Shown here: positions 1 through 6,478 of the stretch, one piece after another
Layout of the letters: each line of letters starts with the position of its first letter
How positions within the stretch are numbered: position 1 is the stretch's first letter
Program-made: the position numbers and the translations under genes
Notes under the pieces: model-generated
What the model saw: the letters and a program-made list of their open reading frames with translations, nothing else
Database searches by the model: none
What the model was told of the DNA's origin: nothing
Origin: Clostridiales bacterium UBA4959
GTDB lineage: Bacteria; Bacillota; Clostridia; Oscillospirales; CAG-272
NCBI GenBank assembly: GCA_002397345.1
Contig: DHAH01000023.1
Coordinates: 4,218-11,769 of the forward strand
Direction of reading: 5' to 3'
DNA: 7,552 nt

Positions 1-771
1 CTGTACCTTAACCGGGGAGTGTTCGGCGGCAAACGAATACTTGACGAAACGCTCGTCGCCGAAGCGACACGCAAGCACATATCCAACCGCGGCGGAGCGA
101 AATATCCGCGGCTCGACGACCCCGACGCGGGCGATGACGCTGATGCCGCGTCCGACTGGGGTATGGGTTATGGCTGGCAGTTCTGGCGCTGCGTACCCGA
201 GGGCGTCTATCGCGGCGATGGTATGCGCGGGCAGTTCTGCGTTGTAATGCCAGGACAGGACGCTGTACTGGCGGTCACGGCGGGTACGGACGACATGCAG
301 GGCGTGCTGCGCTCGGTGTGGGATAAACTGCTGCCCGGCATGAACACCGACGGCTTGCCTGTACCCGACGACGGTCAGGCGCAGCTCGACGCGCTGCTGT
401 CCTCCCGTGTTCTCCCCTGCGCGGAGGGCGGGAAAACCTCGCCGCTTATGGAACGAATCAACGGCGCTGAATATGTTTTTGATAATAATGACATAATAAA
501 ATTCAACTTTAACGGAGAGCTTTTGACAATCAGCCAGGCGGAGCAGCCGGGCGGCTGTAATTTTACCGCCGGTTACGGACGGCATGTCGATAACAATAAT
601 AATATCGCGGCGTCGTGGGCATGGAACAAAAACGGCGCGCTCGTCGTCAAACATATACCGACAAGGCACGCCTTCACACAGATCAACGAATATAAATTTA
701 ACGGGGACACGGCGGAACTGACGGTAAAATGGGGCGGCGATGTCCGCTTCATGAAAGGCAAGCGTTCATGA
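1..771 (+). CDS. Serine hydrolase, beta-lactamase/penicillin-binding fold (C-terminal part, 5' end cut by window)
   Basis: The frame is open from base 1, so this is the last 256 residues of a longer protein. The GTG at 19 is only an internal codon. The stretch around residues 57-100 (GYGWQFW, then YRGDGMRGQ at 70-78, then VMPGQDAVLAVTAGTDD) matches the end of the class C beta-lactamase-related serine hydrolase domain. There the third active-site box (KTG/HTG in the family) is followed by a strand reading 'PxxDxVLxxTxG'. Here the box position holds RGDG (71-74) rather than K/H-T-G. The SxxK nucleophile motif would lie upstream of the window and cannot be checked. Residues about 150-256 form a beta-rich tail of the kind that follows such domains in some Firmicutes esterase/amidase-like proteins. 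The stop (TGA 769-771) overlaps the next gene's ATG, pointing to translational coupling with the glycosyltransferase. The substrate cannot be read; a beta-lactam-resistance role is not implied. Confidence 0.8.
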   Translation: MYLNRGVFGGKRILDETLVAEATRKHISNRGGAKYPRLDDPDAGDDADAASDWGMGYGWQFWRCVPEGVYRGDGMRGQFCVVMPGQDAVLAVTAGTDDMQGVLRSVWDKLLPGMNTDGLPVPDDGQAQLDALLSSRVLPCAEGGKTSPLMERINGAEYVFDNNDIIKFNFNGELLTISQAEQPGGCNFTAGYGRHVDNNNNIAASWAWNKNGALVVKHIPTRHAFTQINEYKFNGDTAELTVKWGGDVRFMKGKRS

Positions 772-1985
772 GCCAAAAAATCAAGTTGTTGTTCGTCGGC
801 ATCACGATGAACTGCGCGGGTACGGAAAAGGCGTTTTTGGGGCTGGCAAACCGGCTCGATTATGACCGATATGACGTGACGCTGCTGCTCGCTCACGCCG
901 CCGGCCCGCTATTTGATCAGCTCCCGAGGCAGATAAAGGTCATCGAAATGCCCGAATACGGCGAGATGTTCACGTTGACCGGCGGAACGGCGGCGCGCGC
1001 GATTTGGAACTGTTATGTAAAACGCAATCCGCTTGTGCTGTTCGAGATATTCCCCTACGCGGTAAAATCGGCACTGTTTCGCAAATCGAAATCCTTCACC
1101 GCAATGCGGCTGTGGCGGAAGCTGATACAGAAAATACCGGCTCTCCCCGGCGAATATGACGTTGCCGCCGCGTTTTGGGGTGACAAGTCGATGTTTTATA
1201 TGATCGATAAAGTGAAAGCCCGCAAAAAAATCACATGGCTGCATTTTGACTATTCAAGTCCCCCGCGCGACGACAAACTATATCTGCCGTATTTTAATAA
1301 GTGCGATAAAATCATCAATGTATCCCGCGCGGTGGACGACGCTCTGAAATCGCGGCTGCCTCAGATCGCGGATAAATGCGAAGTTATCGAGAATATCAAC
1401 GACCGAAAATTGATTTGGGACCTTGCCCTGCGCGGCGAAAGCTTTCCGGATAAAGGCTTCAAGGGGAAACGCCTGTTGACTGTCGCGCGTATCTGCGAGC
1501 AGAAAGGCGTGGATTTCATCCCGCCGGTGCTGCGGAAGCTGGTCGACGAGGGATATCCCGTGCGCTGGTATATAATCGGCGGCGGCGATGAAATGGACGT
1601 AAACCGTTTAAAAGAGCAGGCACTGACCTGCGGGGTAGCGGATACGCTGTTCATTCTCGGCCAGGCGGTCAACCCTTACGCTTATATGCGCGACGCCGAC
1701 ATTTTCGTGCTGCCTTCACGTTATGAGGGGAAGCCCATTACCATTGAGGAAGCAAAGCTCATGTATAAACCGATCGTGGCGAGCCGCTATCTGTCGGCTG
1801 ACGAGCAGCTTGAGGGCGGCAGATTAGGTTATATAACCGATATAGGAGAAAAGGGGTTATACATGGGCGTGAAAAAACTGCTGGGCGACCCGTCGCTGTG
1901 CGATATATACACCGAGAGGCTGGCAAAGCTGAAATATGATACCGACAGCGCGGTCAGGCGTTTCGATGAAATTTGCAGTGAATAA
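768..1985 (+). CDS. Glycosyltransferase, GT4-type (GT-B fold, group 1)
   Basis: A 405-residue retaining-type glycosyltransferase, expected to be cytoplasmic and to move a sugar from a nucleotide donor to a lipid-linked or surface-glycan acceptor. The N-terminal half starts with a Rossmann strand and glycine loop (KLLFVGITMNCAGTEKAF, residues 6-23), as in GT-B acceptor domains. The C-terminal half has the group 1 donor-site pattern: R241 and K246 in ARICEQKG, the strand WYIIGGG, then DADIFVLPSRYEG and the EX7E pair E320/E328. Length is usual for the family. ATG 768 is chosen over ATG 729 because 729 would run 43 bases into the upstream gene, whereas 768 gives a clean ATGA overlap with its stop; only a weak AAAGG at 754-758 precedes it, which suits translational coupling. 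No membrane segment is evident. Acceptor and linkage are unknown; a cell-envelope or exopolysaccharide role is inference. Confidence 0.87.
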   Translation: MSQKIKLLFVGITMNCAGTEKAFLGLANRLDYDRYDVTLLLAHAAGPLFDQLPRQIKVIEMPEYGEMFTLTGGTAARAIWNCYVKRNPLVLFEIFPYAVKSALFRKSKSFTAMRLWRKLIQKIPALPGEYDVAAAFWGDKSMFYMIDKVKARKKITWLHFDYSSPPRDDKLYLPYFNKCDKIINVSRAVDDALKSRLPQIADKCEVIENINDRKLIWDLALRGESFPDKGFKGKRLLTVARICEQKGVDFIPPVLRKLVDEGYPVRWYIIGGGDEMDVNRLKEQALTCGVADTLFILGQAVNPYAYMRDADIFVLPSRYEGKPITIEEAKLMYKPIVASRYLSADEQLEGGRLGYITDIGEKGLYMGVKKLLGDPSLCDIYTERLAKLKYDTDSAVRRFDEICSE

Positions 1986-1988
1986 AAA

Positions 1989-2016
1989 TTAAACGCAATT
2001 AAACATGCGGTATAAA
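1989..2016 (+). promoter_or_regulatory. Possible sigma-A promoter for the response regulator
   Basis: TTAAAC at 1989-1994, a 16-base spacer and TATAAA at 2011-2016 form a weak sigma-A-like pair in the AT-rich gap behind the glycosyltransferase. A TATACT at 2018-2023 is an alternative -10 without a good -35. No hairpin terminator is seen in this gap, so read-through from upstream is also possible. Confidence 0.3.
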
Positions 2017-2066
2017 ATATACTGTATTTAAAGCCCTTTTCCCCGTTTCCCCAAAGGAGGTAGCAA

Positions 2067-2774
2067 ATGCAACAACAGACGCATCCTAAGATACTTATAA
2101 TCGAAGATGAGCGCAACATCGCGCAGCTTCTTGCGTTTAACCTGCTTCAAGCGGGTTATTCGTACGACGTCGCGACCGACGGCGCCGAGGGTCTGCGCCG
2201 CGCGTTGACAGGCGAATACGACCTGATCCTGCTCGACCTCATGCTGCCTAAAATGGACGGCTTCGAGGTCTGCCGCCGCGCGCGCGCCAAAATCACCACG
2301 CCGATCATCATAGTGACCGCGCGTGAAGAGGAAGTTGAAAAGGTGATGGGGCTAGATATAGGCGCCGACGATTATGTCACGAAGCCTTTCAAGCTGAAAG
2401 AGCTGATGGCGCGTATCAACGCGAACATCCGGCGCGCGTCAAGCGAAATGATCCGCGCCGAAGCATCGGGCGGCGACATCATCACGCTGCGCGGGCTTGT
2501 TATCGACTGCGATAAATATCACGTGACCAACAACGGAGAAGAAGTCAGCCTGACAAAAAAAGATTATGACCTTCTGATTCACATGGCGAAAAACGTCGGG
2601 CGCGTGTTCACACGTGAGGAGCTGCTGGAGCAGGTGTGGGGTTATGACGGTTATTTCGGCGACATACGCACCGTCGATGTCGCGATCCGCCGTCTGCGTG
2701 AAAAGCTGGAAGCCGATCCTACCAAGCCCGAATATCTGTTCACCAAACGCGGGCTGGGCTATTACGTGAAATAG
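2067..2774 (+). CDS. OmpR/PhoB-family DNA-binding response regulator
   Basis: A 235-residue two-component regulator. The receiver domain (about 8-125) has every key residue: acidic pair E13/D14, phospho-acceptor D57 in LILLDLMLP, T84 and K106 in the DDYVTKPF block. The winged-helix DNA-binding domain (about 140-235) ends in the usual beta hairpin (TKRGLGYYVK). Its recognition helix is about 201-214 (RTVDVAIRRLREKL), and the VWGYDGYFGDIRTVDV stretch is close to the PhoP/WalR type. The start has an excellent ribosome site, AAAGGAGG at 2053-2060, six bases before the ATG. No histidine kinase lies beside it: upstream is a glycosyltransferase and downstream is a convergent small gene, so its partner is elsewhere or it is an orphan. 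Target genes cannot be told; the neighbouring envelope genes are only candidates. Confidence 0.95.
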   Translation: MQQQTHPKILIIEDERNIAQLLAFNLLQAGYSYDVATDGAEGLRRALTGEYDLILLDLMLPKMDGFEVCRRARAKITTPIIIVTAREEEVEKVMGLDIGADDYVTKPFKLKELMARINANIRRASSEMIRAEASGGDIITLRGLVIDCDKYHVTNNGEEVSLTKKDYDLLIHMAKNVGRVFTREELLEQVWGYDGYFGDIRTVDVAIRRLREKLEADPTKPEYLFTKRGLGYYVK

Positions 2775-2990
2775 CGGGAACCGGTCAGAGAAAGCGAAGA
2801 TACGCGGCAGGCGGCGATTAAAGACACCTTTGGACCGCCGCTGTAAAAAAGAACTAAGAATCTGTAAAAAGCGAACGAATTAATAAGAGGGGCGGCACAA
2901 TGTGTCACCCCTGCAATTACGCCGCCCGTCGCGCCATTTTCAGAATGGGAGCGATGGGCGGCTCGGCTATTTTAGTATATTAGAGAAGTA
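2775..2990. other. Convergent intergenic region with several GC-rich inverted repeats
   Basis: There is no gene in this 216-base gap between the regulator and the minus-strand Cys-rich gene. It holds three stem-loops. The first is 2811-2841 (GCGGCG/CGCCGC outer stem, AAAG/CTTT inner stem, loop ACAC). The second is 2888-2912 (AGGGGCGGCAC against GTGTCACCCCT, one mismatch and one G-T, loop AAT). The third, 2921-2962, is described separately. None is directly followed by a T-run on either strand, so none is a textbook intrinsic terminator. The block from 2888 to 2962 could be a copy of a dispersed palindromic intergenic repeat. Confidence 0.55.
2921..2962 (+). terminator. Long hairpin, possible weak terminator or palindromic repeat
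   Basis: GCCGCCCGTCGC (2921-2932) pairs with GCGATGGGCGGC (2951-2962) over 12 positions with one G-U. Inside it CCATT (2934-2938) pairs with AATGG (2944-2948) around a TTCAG loop. On the plus strand the hairpin is followed seven bases later by TTTT (2970-2973), a poor T-tract. It could end transcription of the response regulator. Because it lies between convergent genes it might also work on both strands without a T-tract, or be a non-functional repeat. Confidence 0.35.
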
Positions 2991-3248
2991 TTAGCGTCTT
3001 CTGTCGCAGTCGCAGCCGCCAATGCTTCTGGCGACGCAGCGTACGAAATTGGTTATCGGCTCGACAAGATAGCACACGCAGCATTTACGACGGCAGCGAT
3101 CTCTGTCTCTGTCCTCGACTCCGCCGACCTCGCCGCACCTTCTGTCTTCGACTCCGCCGATTCTGCCGCATCTTCTGTCTTCGACTCCGCCAACATCTCT
3201 GTTACCGCAGCCGCATCTGCAGCCGCATCCTCTGTTGTTACAACTCAT
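2991..3248 (-). CDS. Small Cys/Arg-rich repeat protein, function unknown
   Basis: Predicted 85-residue protein with 14 Cys and 18 Arg but only one Lys and no His. It starts with alternating Cys (C8, C10, C12, C14 in GCGCRCGCG), then has a tandem 11-residue repeat (GGVEDRRCGRI, GGVEDRRCGEV, then GGVEDRDRDR). Next comes a CxxxCCxC cluster (C52-C59) and a hydrophobic stretch YLVEPITNFVRCVARSI, and it ends in GCDCDRRR. The ATG at 3248 is chosen over the longer frame starting at 3365 because AAGGTGG lies 11 bases upstream on the minus strand; the longer form would also overlap the divergent promoter region. There is no signal peptide. I do not recognise the family. Possibilities are a metal-binding (metallothionein-like) protein, a disulfide-crosslinked spore-coat or cortex component, or a small redox protein. 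A possible minus-strand -10 (TATAAT) lies at 3329-3324, without a convincing -35. Confidence 0.7.
   Translation of the reverse strand: MSCNNRGCGCRCGCGNRDVGGVEDRRCGRIGGVEDRRCGEVGGVEDRDRDRCRRKCCVCYLVEPITNFVRCVARSIGGCDCDRRR
3115..3191 (-). repeat. 33-base tandem repeat inside the Cys-rich gene
   Basis: The plus-strand word TCGACTCCGCC recurs at 3115, 3148 and 3181, exactly 33 bases apart. The intervening bases are well conserved between the first two units and decay in the third. Each unit encodes 11 residues, GGVEDRRCGxx. The close DNA identity suggests recent tandem duplication; unit number may vary between strains. Confidence 0.85.
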
Positions 3249-3285
3249 TTTTATGTTGACCACCTTATTTTTAATAATCGGAAAA

Positions 3286-3352
3286 CGGATATATCCGCTT
3301 GCGGAAATGGCTCCGCTATTCACATTATATTGCACCGGTATCAATGTGGTGC
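3286..3352. promoter_or_regulatory. Inverted repeats in the divergent promoter region (possible operators)
   Basis: Between the minus-strand Cys-rich gene and the plus-strand lipoprotein gene are a perfect 12-base palindrome CGGATATATCCG (3286-3297), alternating arms TCCGC/GCGGA/TCCGC (3294-3298, 3301-3305, 3312-3316) and GCACC/GGTGC (3332-3336, 3348-3352). The last ends just upstream of the lipoprotein -35. They could be binding sites for a regulator or parts of a leader hairpin. No known operator consensus is recognised. Confidence 0.35.
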
Positions 3353-3359
3353 GGAACAG

Positions 3360-3388
3360 TTGCAAGAATGTTATGCGCGTGTTATACT
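3360..3388 (+). promoter_or_regulatory. Sigma-A promoter of the lipoprotein gene
   Basis: TTGCAA (3360-3365), a 17-base spacer and TATACT (3383-3388) make a good sigma-A match. The expected transcription start near 3395 lies right at the ATG at 3396, so that ATG could only be leaderless. This supports translation from ATG 3423, which has its own ribosome site. Confidence 0.7.
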
Positions 3389-3422
3389 TATTATTATGAA
3401 AAAGATTATAGGGAGAACGTCT

Positions 3423-4433
3423 ATGAAGCGACTGCTTTTTATAATTTTTATCGCCGTTACGGTGTTCGGCTGCGTAAAAAAACCCGCCGCGGATATCAAA
3501 TTTTTAGTCGCGGACATGGAACCCGCCGGCATAAAAGATCCGGACAGCGGTTTCAGGCAGCCTGTGATCAAGCTCGCCTCGCCTGACGCCGTCGCCGCGA
3601 ATGCGGAGATAGAAAAATTATATAAATCGCAAAACGAGCGGAAAAGCACCATGAAATCCGCAGGTTCCATGGAATCCACAGATACCGGCACGAAAATCAC
3701 CGCCGATTATAACGCCGCGCTGCGCGGGACGATGCTCACTGTCTTAATTACCTTCACATATGAATACGGCAGCGATTATAATGTGGTTTATTATTCATAC
3801 GCTTTTAACACAATGACCGGCAGAAGTATGGATTATGCCGCTTTCCTCGCTGAATTCGGATTGGACGCGGCGCGGGCGGAATTTTATGTAAAACAAGCGG
3901 TCACAAATCTCGCGTGGGACTGGGAGGATGAAGATTTCGCGCCGTATCAGACGTATCGCAATGCGATTATAAAAAATATAGAAAGCTATAGGGAATCGGT
4001 AACGTCGGATTACATCACTTTTTATATAGATAAAGACGATAAACCATGTATTACGCTGCTGATGGTTACGCCCGACGGTTCGCGGGAGGAACCCATAACG
4101 CTCGCCGAGAGCCGGACAGCGCCGCTGCTGCGCGGTGACTGGACGCTCGATGCAGGCGACAGGGTTTACACGCTGACATTTACCGGCGAGGACGGATTTA
4201 CGATAACGGTTAAAGACGCGGAGGGCAATCCCCTCGAATCGCATTCGGGCAGTTTTACAGCCGTGACCGAAGGGACGGAAATAATTCTTTCGTATACAGT
4301 AGATGCCGGCTCAACTGCGTCGGTGCGACTGACGGGCACGTTTTTAAACGAGTTTATTACCGCGCCGTTCGGCGGGACGCAGCTTTTCCCGCGCGGCGAA
4401 TATACCTATACCGAAGCCATAAACAATTATTGA
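3423..4433 (+). CDS. Exported lipoprotein with RsiV/PdaC-like (DUF3298-type) region
   Basis: A 336-residue predicted lipoprotein. MKRLLFIIFIAVTVFGC is a short lipoprotein signal with the lipid-attachment Cys at 17 (lipobox VFGC; F at -2 is unusual), so it should sit on the outer face of the membrane. Start ATG 3423 is preceded by AGGGAGA at 3410-3416 and lies downstream of a good promoter. Residues about 40-190 (VIKLASPDAVAANAEIEKLY, the strand TVLITFTYEYG, YSYAFNTMTGRSMDYAAFLAEFGLD) resemble the DUF3298 domain of the anti-sigma factor RsiV and deacetylase PdaC in order and pattern. No deacetylase catalytic domain is present. The last 110 residues are a beta-rich domain (DWTLDAGDRVYTLTFTGEDGFTITV and on), perhaps a small barrel. 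Residues 75-86 (STMKSAGSMEST) are an inserted copy of the 18-base repeat also found in the last full gene. Function is unknown; ligand binding at the cell surface is an inference. Confidence 0.85.
   Translation: MKRLLFIIFIAVTVFGCVKKPAADIKFLVADMEPAGIKDPDSGFRQPVIKLASPDAVAANAEIEKLYKSQNERKSTMKSAGSMESTDTGTKITADYNAALRGTMLTVLITFTYEYGSDYNVVYYSYAFNTMTGRSMDYAAFLAEFGLDAARAEFYVKQAVTNLAWDWEDEDFAPYQTYRNAIIKNIESYRESVTSDYITFYIDKDDKPCITLLMVTPDGSREEPITLAESRTAPLLRGDWTLDAGDRVYTLTFTGEDGFTITVKDAEGNPLESHSGSFTAVTEGTEIILSYTVDAGSTASVRLTGTFLNEFITAPFGGTQLFPRGEYTYTEAINNY
3645..3680 (+). repeat. 18-base coding repeat, two units, in the lipoprotein gene
   Basis: A decayed unit AGCACCATGAAATCCGCA (3645-3662) is followed by a perfect consensus unit GGTTCCATGGAATCCACA (3663-3680). 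It encodes STMKSA-GSMEST, in the same frame as the six-unit array at 6590-6697. It falls in a low-complexity loop of the protein, just before a predicted beta strand. Confidence 0.85.
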
Positions 4434-4459
4434 AAAATTCACATTATATAGTCTATAAT
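4430..4459 (+). promoter_or_regulatory. Sigma-A promoter of htpG
   Basis: TTGAAA (4430-4435), an 18-base spacer and a perfect TATAAT (4454-4459). The -35 overlaps the lipoprotein stop codon (4431-4433). No CIRCE-type inverted repeat (TTAGCACTC/GAGTGCTAA) is seen between here and the ATG, so HrcA control of htpG is not indicated. Confidence 0.75.
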
Positions 4460-4497
4460 AGATTAAATATAGATAAATAGACAGGAGAGAATTTTTT

Positions 4498-6471
4498 ATG
4501 CAAAACGAAGAAAAAAATAACGCACGTAAGAGCGGCGGGATTTCGGTTGAAACAAGCCATATTTTTCCCATAATTAAAAAATGGTTATATTCGGAAAAAG
4601 AAATTTTTCTGCGCGAGATCGTTTCCAACGCCTGCGACGCGGTTACAAAACTTAAACGGTTGTCCTCGCTTGGTCATGTGCGCGATCTTGAAGGTACAGG
4701 CGAATTCCGTATTGATGTGACGCTCGATGAAGAAGCGCGCACAATATCCGTAACCGATAACGGCATAGGCATGACGGCGGATGAGCTGGACAAGTATATC
4801 TGCCAGATCGCGTTGTCGGGCGCGCTCGATTTTATCTCGAAATATGAAAATGTCGAAGGCGGCGCAAGCGGCGACAGCGGAAACGGCATTATCGGTCACT
4901 TCGGTTTGGGATTTTATTCGTCGTTTATGGTAAGCGACACTGTCGAGGTCATAACAAAATCGTATACGGGTGAGGCTGCGGTACGCTGGGAGTGCAGTTC
5001 GGACGGAGAGTTCCAGGTATTCGACAGCGACCGCACCGATCGCGGCACAACGGTGATAATGCACATCACCGAGGACGAAAGCGAATTTTTAAATGCCGGA
5101 AAGCTCCGTGAGATACTCGATAAATACTGCGCTTTCATGCCAGTGGATATATATTTTAACGACGGTAAAGCGGAAGATGCGGAAAGCGACGCACCCGCCG
5201 CCTCAGACGCGGACGACGCTCAATCGGACGATAAAAAAACGCCTGAACCGCCCAAACCCATCAACGACACCCATCCGCTGTGGCTGAAAAATCCCTCCGA
5301 CTGCACCGAGGAAGAATATAAAGCGTTCTACCGCAAGGTGTTCAACGATTACCGCGAACCGCTGTTCCAGATACACATAAACGCCGATTATCCGCTCAAT
5401 TTCCGTGGGATATTTTATTTCCCACGGTTAAACAGCGAGCACGATAATCTTGAGGGTCAGGTAAAGCTTTATTATAACCAAGTTTTCGTAGCCGACAATA
5501 TAAAAGAAATCATACCCGAGTATATGCTGATGCTGCGCGGCGTTATCGATTGCCCGGAGCTGCCCCTCAACGTGTCGCGCAGCTATCTGCAAAACGACGC
5601 TTATGTGAAAAAGATCTCCGCGCACATTGTTAAAAAGATCTCCGACAAATTGAATTCGCTGTTTAATACCGAGCGAGAGCGGTATGAAAAGCTGTGGGGC
5701 GATATAAAAATTTTCGTCGAATACGGCTGCATACGCGACCGCAAGTTCCTTGACCGTGTAAAAGGCAGCCTGCTTCTGCCCATAACCGACGGGACGCATA
5801 AAAGCGTATCCGAATACCTTGAAAACGCCTCGGAAAAGCACGCCGGCACAGTTTATTACGCCACTGACAAGCTCGAGCAGGCGCATTACATCTCGCTTTA
5901 CAACGGAGAGGGCATCGATGTGGTGCTGCTCGACAAGCCGATCGACACGGCGTTTATCCAGACGCTCGAGAGCGAAAAATGGAACGAGAAAGATATAAAG
6001 TTCCTGCGCGTGGACGCCGAGGTCGCGGAGGCGTTAAAAGGCAGCGGCGAAGAATATAAATCCGAGGCGCTCGAAGCGTTATTTAAAAAAATCAGCGGTA
6101 ACGAGCAGCTTACTGTGAAATTTGAAAATCTGAAAGCGCAGAACGTGCCGGCAATAATCAGCATCTCCGAACAGTCGCGGCGGTTCGGCGACATGATGAA
6201 AATGTACCGTATGCAGGACGCGGGCGACGGCTTCCCCGGAGCGCCCGACGAAATGACGCTGGTGCTTAACTCCGCAAGTCCCCTCGTGCGAAAGCTGGGT
6301 ACGGAAGCCGCCGGTTCAGGTGCAGAGTTAGTCGATCCGATTCCCGAGGAAGTCGAAAGCGCGGCGAAACGGCTGTATACGCTGGCTCTCATGGCGCAGC
6401 GCAGACTGAACGCCGACGAGCTGCGCGAATTTTTAAACGACAGCTATAAGCTGCTTGAAAAATCGTTCTGA
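4498..6471 (+). CDS. htpG: Molecular chaperone HtpG (bacterial Hsp90)
   Basis: A 657-residue ATP-dependent Hsp90 chaperone, acting in the cytoplasm as a dimer on late-stage folding clients. The N-terminal GHKL ATPase domain (about 15-220) has YSEKEIFLREIVSNACDA with the catalytic-base position E40, N44 and D47. It also has the adenine-binding D87 in DNGIGM and the lid/glycine segment IIGHFGLGFYSSF. The middle domain (about 255-500) carries INDTHPLW, then FRGIFYFP and the catalytic Arg loop NVSRSYLQ (R361); most Hsp90s have SRE here, and SRS is what I recall from clostridial HtpGs. The C-terminal dimerisation domain follows, without a eukaryotic MEEVD tail. Between N and M domains is a 30-residue acidic, Ala/Asp/Pro-rich linker (224-253). 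ATG 4498 has AGGAGAG nine bases upstream. It is transcribed from its own promoter at 4430-4459, and the next gene starts 7 bases after the stop. Confidence 0.97.
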   Translation: MQNEEKNNARKSGGISVETSHIFPIIKKWLYSEKEIFLREIVSNACDAVTKLKRLSSLGHVRDLEGTGEFRIDVTLDEEARTISVTDNGIGMTADELDKYICQIALSGALDFISKYENVEGGASGDSGNGIIGHFGLGFYSSFMVSDTVEVITKSYTGEAAVRWECSSDGEFQVFDSDRTDRGTTVIMHITEDESEFLNAGKLREILDKYCAFMPVDIYFNDGKAEDAESDAPAASDADDAQSDDKKTPEPPKPINDTHPLWLKNPSDCTEEEYKAFYRKVFNDYREPLFQIHINADYPLNFRGIFYFPRLNSEHDNLEGQVKLYYNQVFVADNIKEIIPEYMLMLRGVIDCPELPLNVSRSYLQNDAYVKKISAHIVKKISDKLNSLFNTERERYEKLWGDIKIFVEYGCIRDRKFLDRVKGSLLLPITDGTHKSVSEYLENASEKHAGTVYYATDKLEQAHYISLYNGEGIDVVLLDKPIDTAFIQTLESEKWNEKDIKFLRVDAEVAEALKGSGEEYKSEALEALFKKISGNEQLTVKFENLKAQNVPAIISISEQSRRFGDMMKMYRMQDAGDGFPGAPDEMTLVLNSASPLVRKLGTEAAGSGAELVDPIPEEVESAAKRLYTLALMAQRRLNADELREFLNDSYKLLEKSF

Positions 6472-6478
6472 TCAATGT

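Noticed and set aside
19..771. Complete gene starting at GTG 19
   Set aside because: The frame stays open to base 1 and the homology continues to the edge; the domain's nucleophile region must lie upstream.
2811..2841. Intrinsic terminator of the response regulator
   Set aside because: The hairpin is real but is followed by GTAAAAAA on the plus strand, with no T-run, so the call is not supported.
3249..3365. N-terminal extension of the Cys-rich protein from 3365
   Set aside because: Composition changes sharply at the internal Met at 3248, which has AAGGTGG upstream; the extension crosses the divergent promoter.
3330..3422. N-terminal extension of the lipoprotein from ATG 3330 or 3396
   Set aside because: The promoter -35/-10 lies at 3360-3388, so these starts are upstream of or at the transcription start. 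ATG 3423 gives a proper lipoprotein signal and has a ribosome site.
4436..4497. CIRCE or other heat-shock operator before htpG
   Set aside because: No TTAGCACTC/GAGTGCTAA inverted repeat or similar pair is present; only a sigma-A promoter is seen.
4585..6392. Several minus-strand open frames of 70-160 codons across htpG
   Set aside because: They are antisense shadows of a clearly conserved gene; none has a convincing family match or ribosome site.
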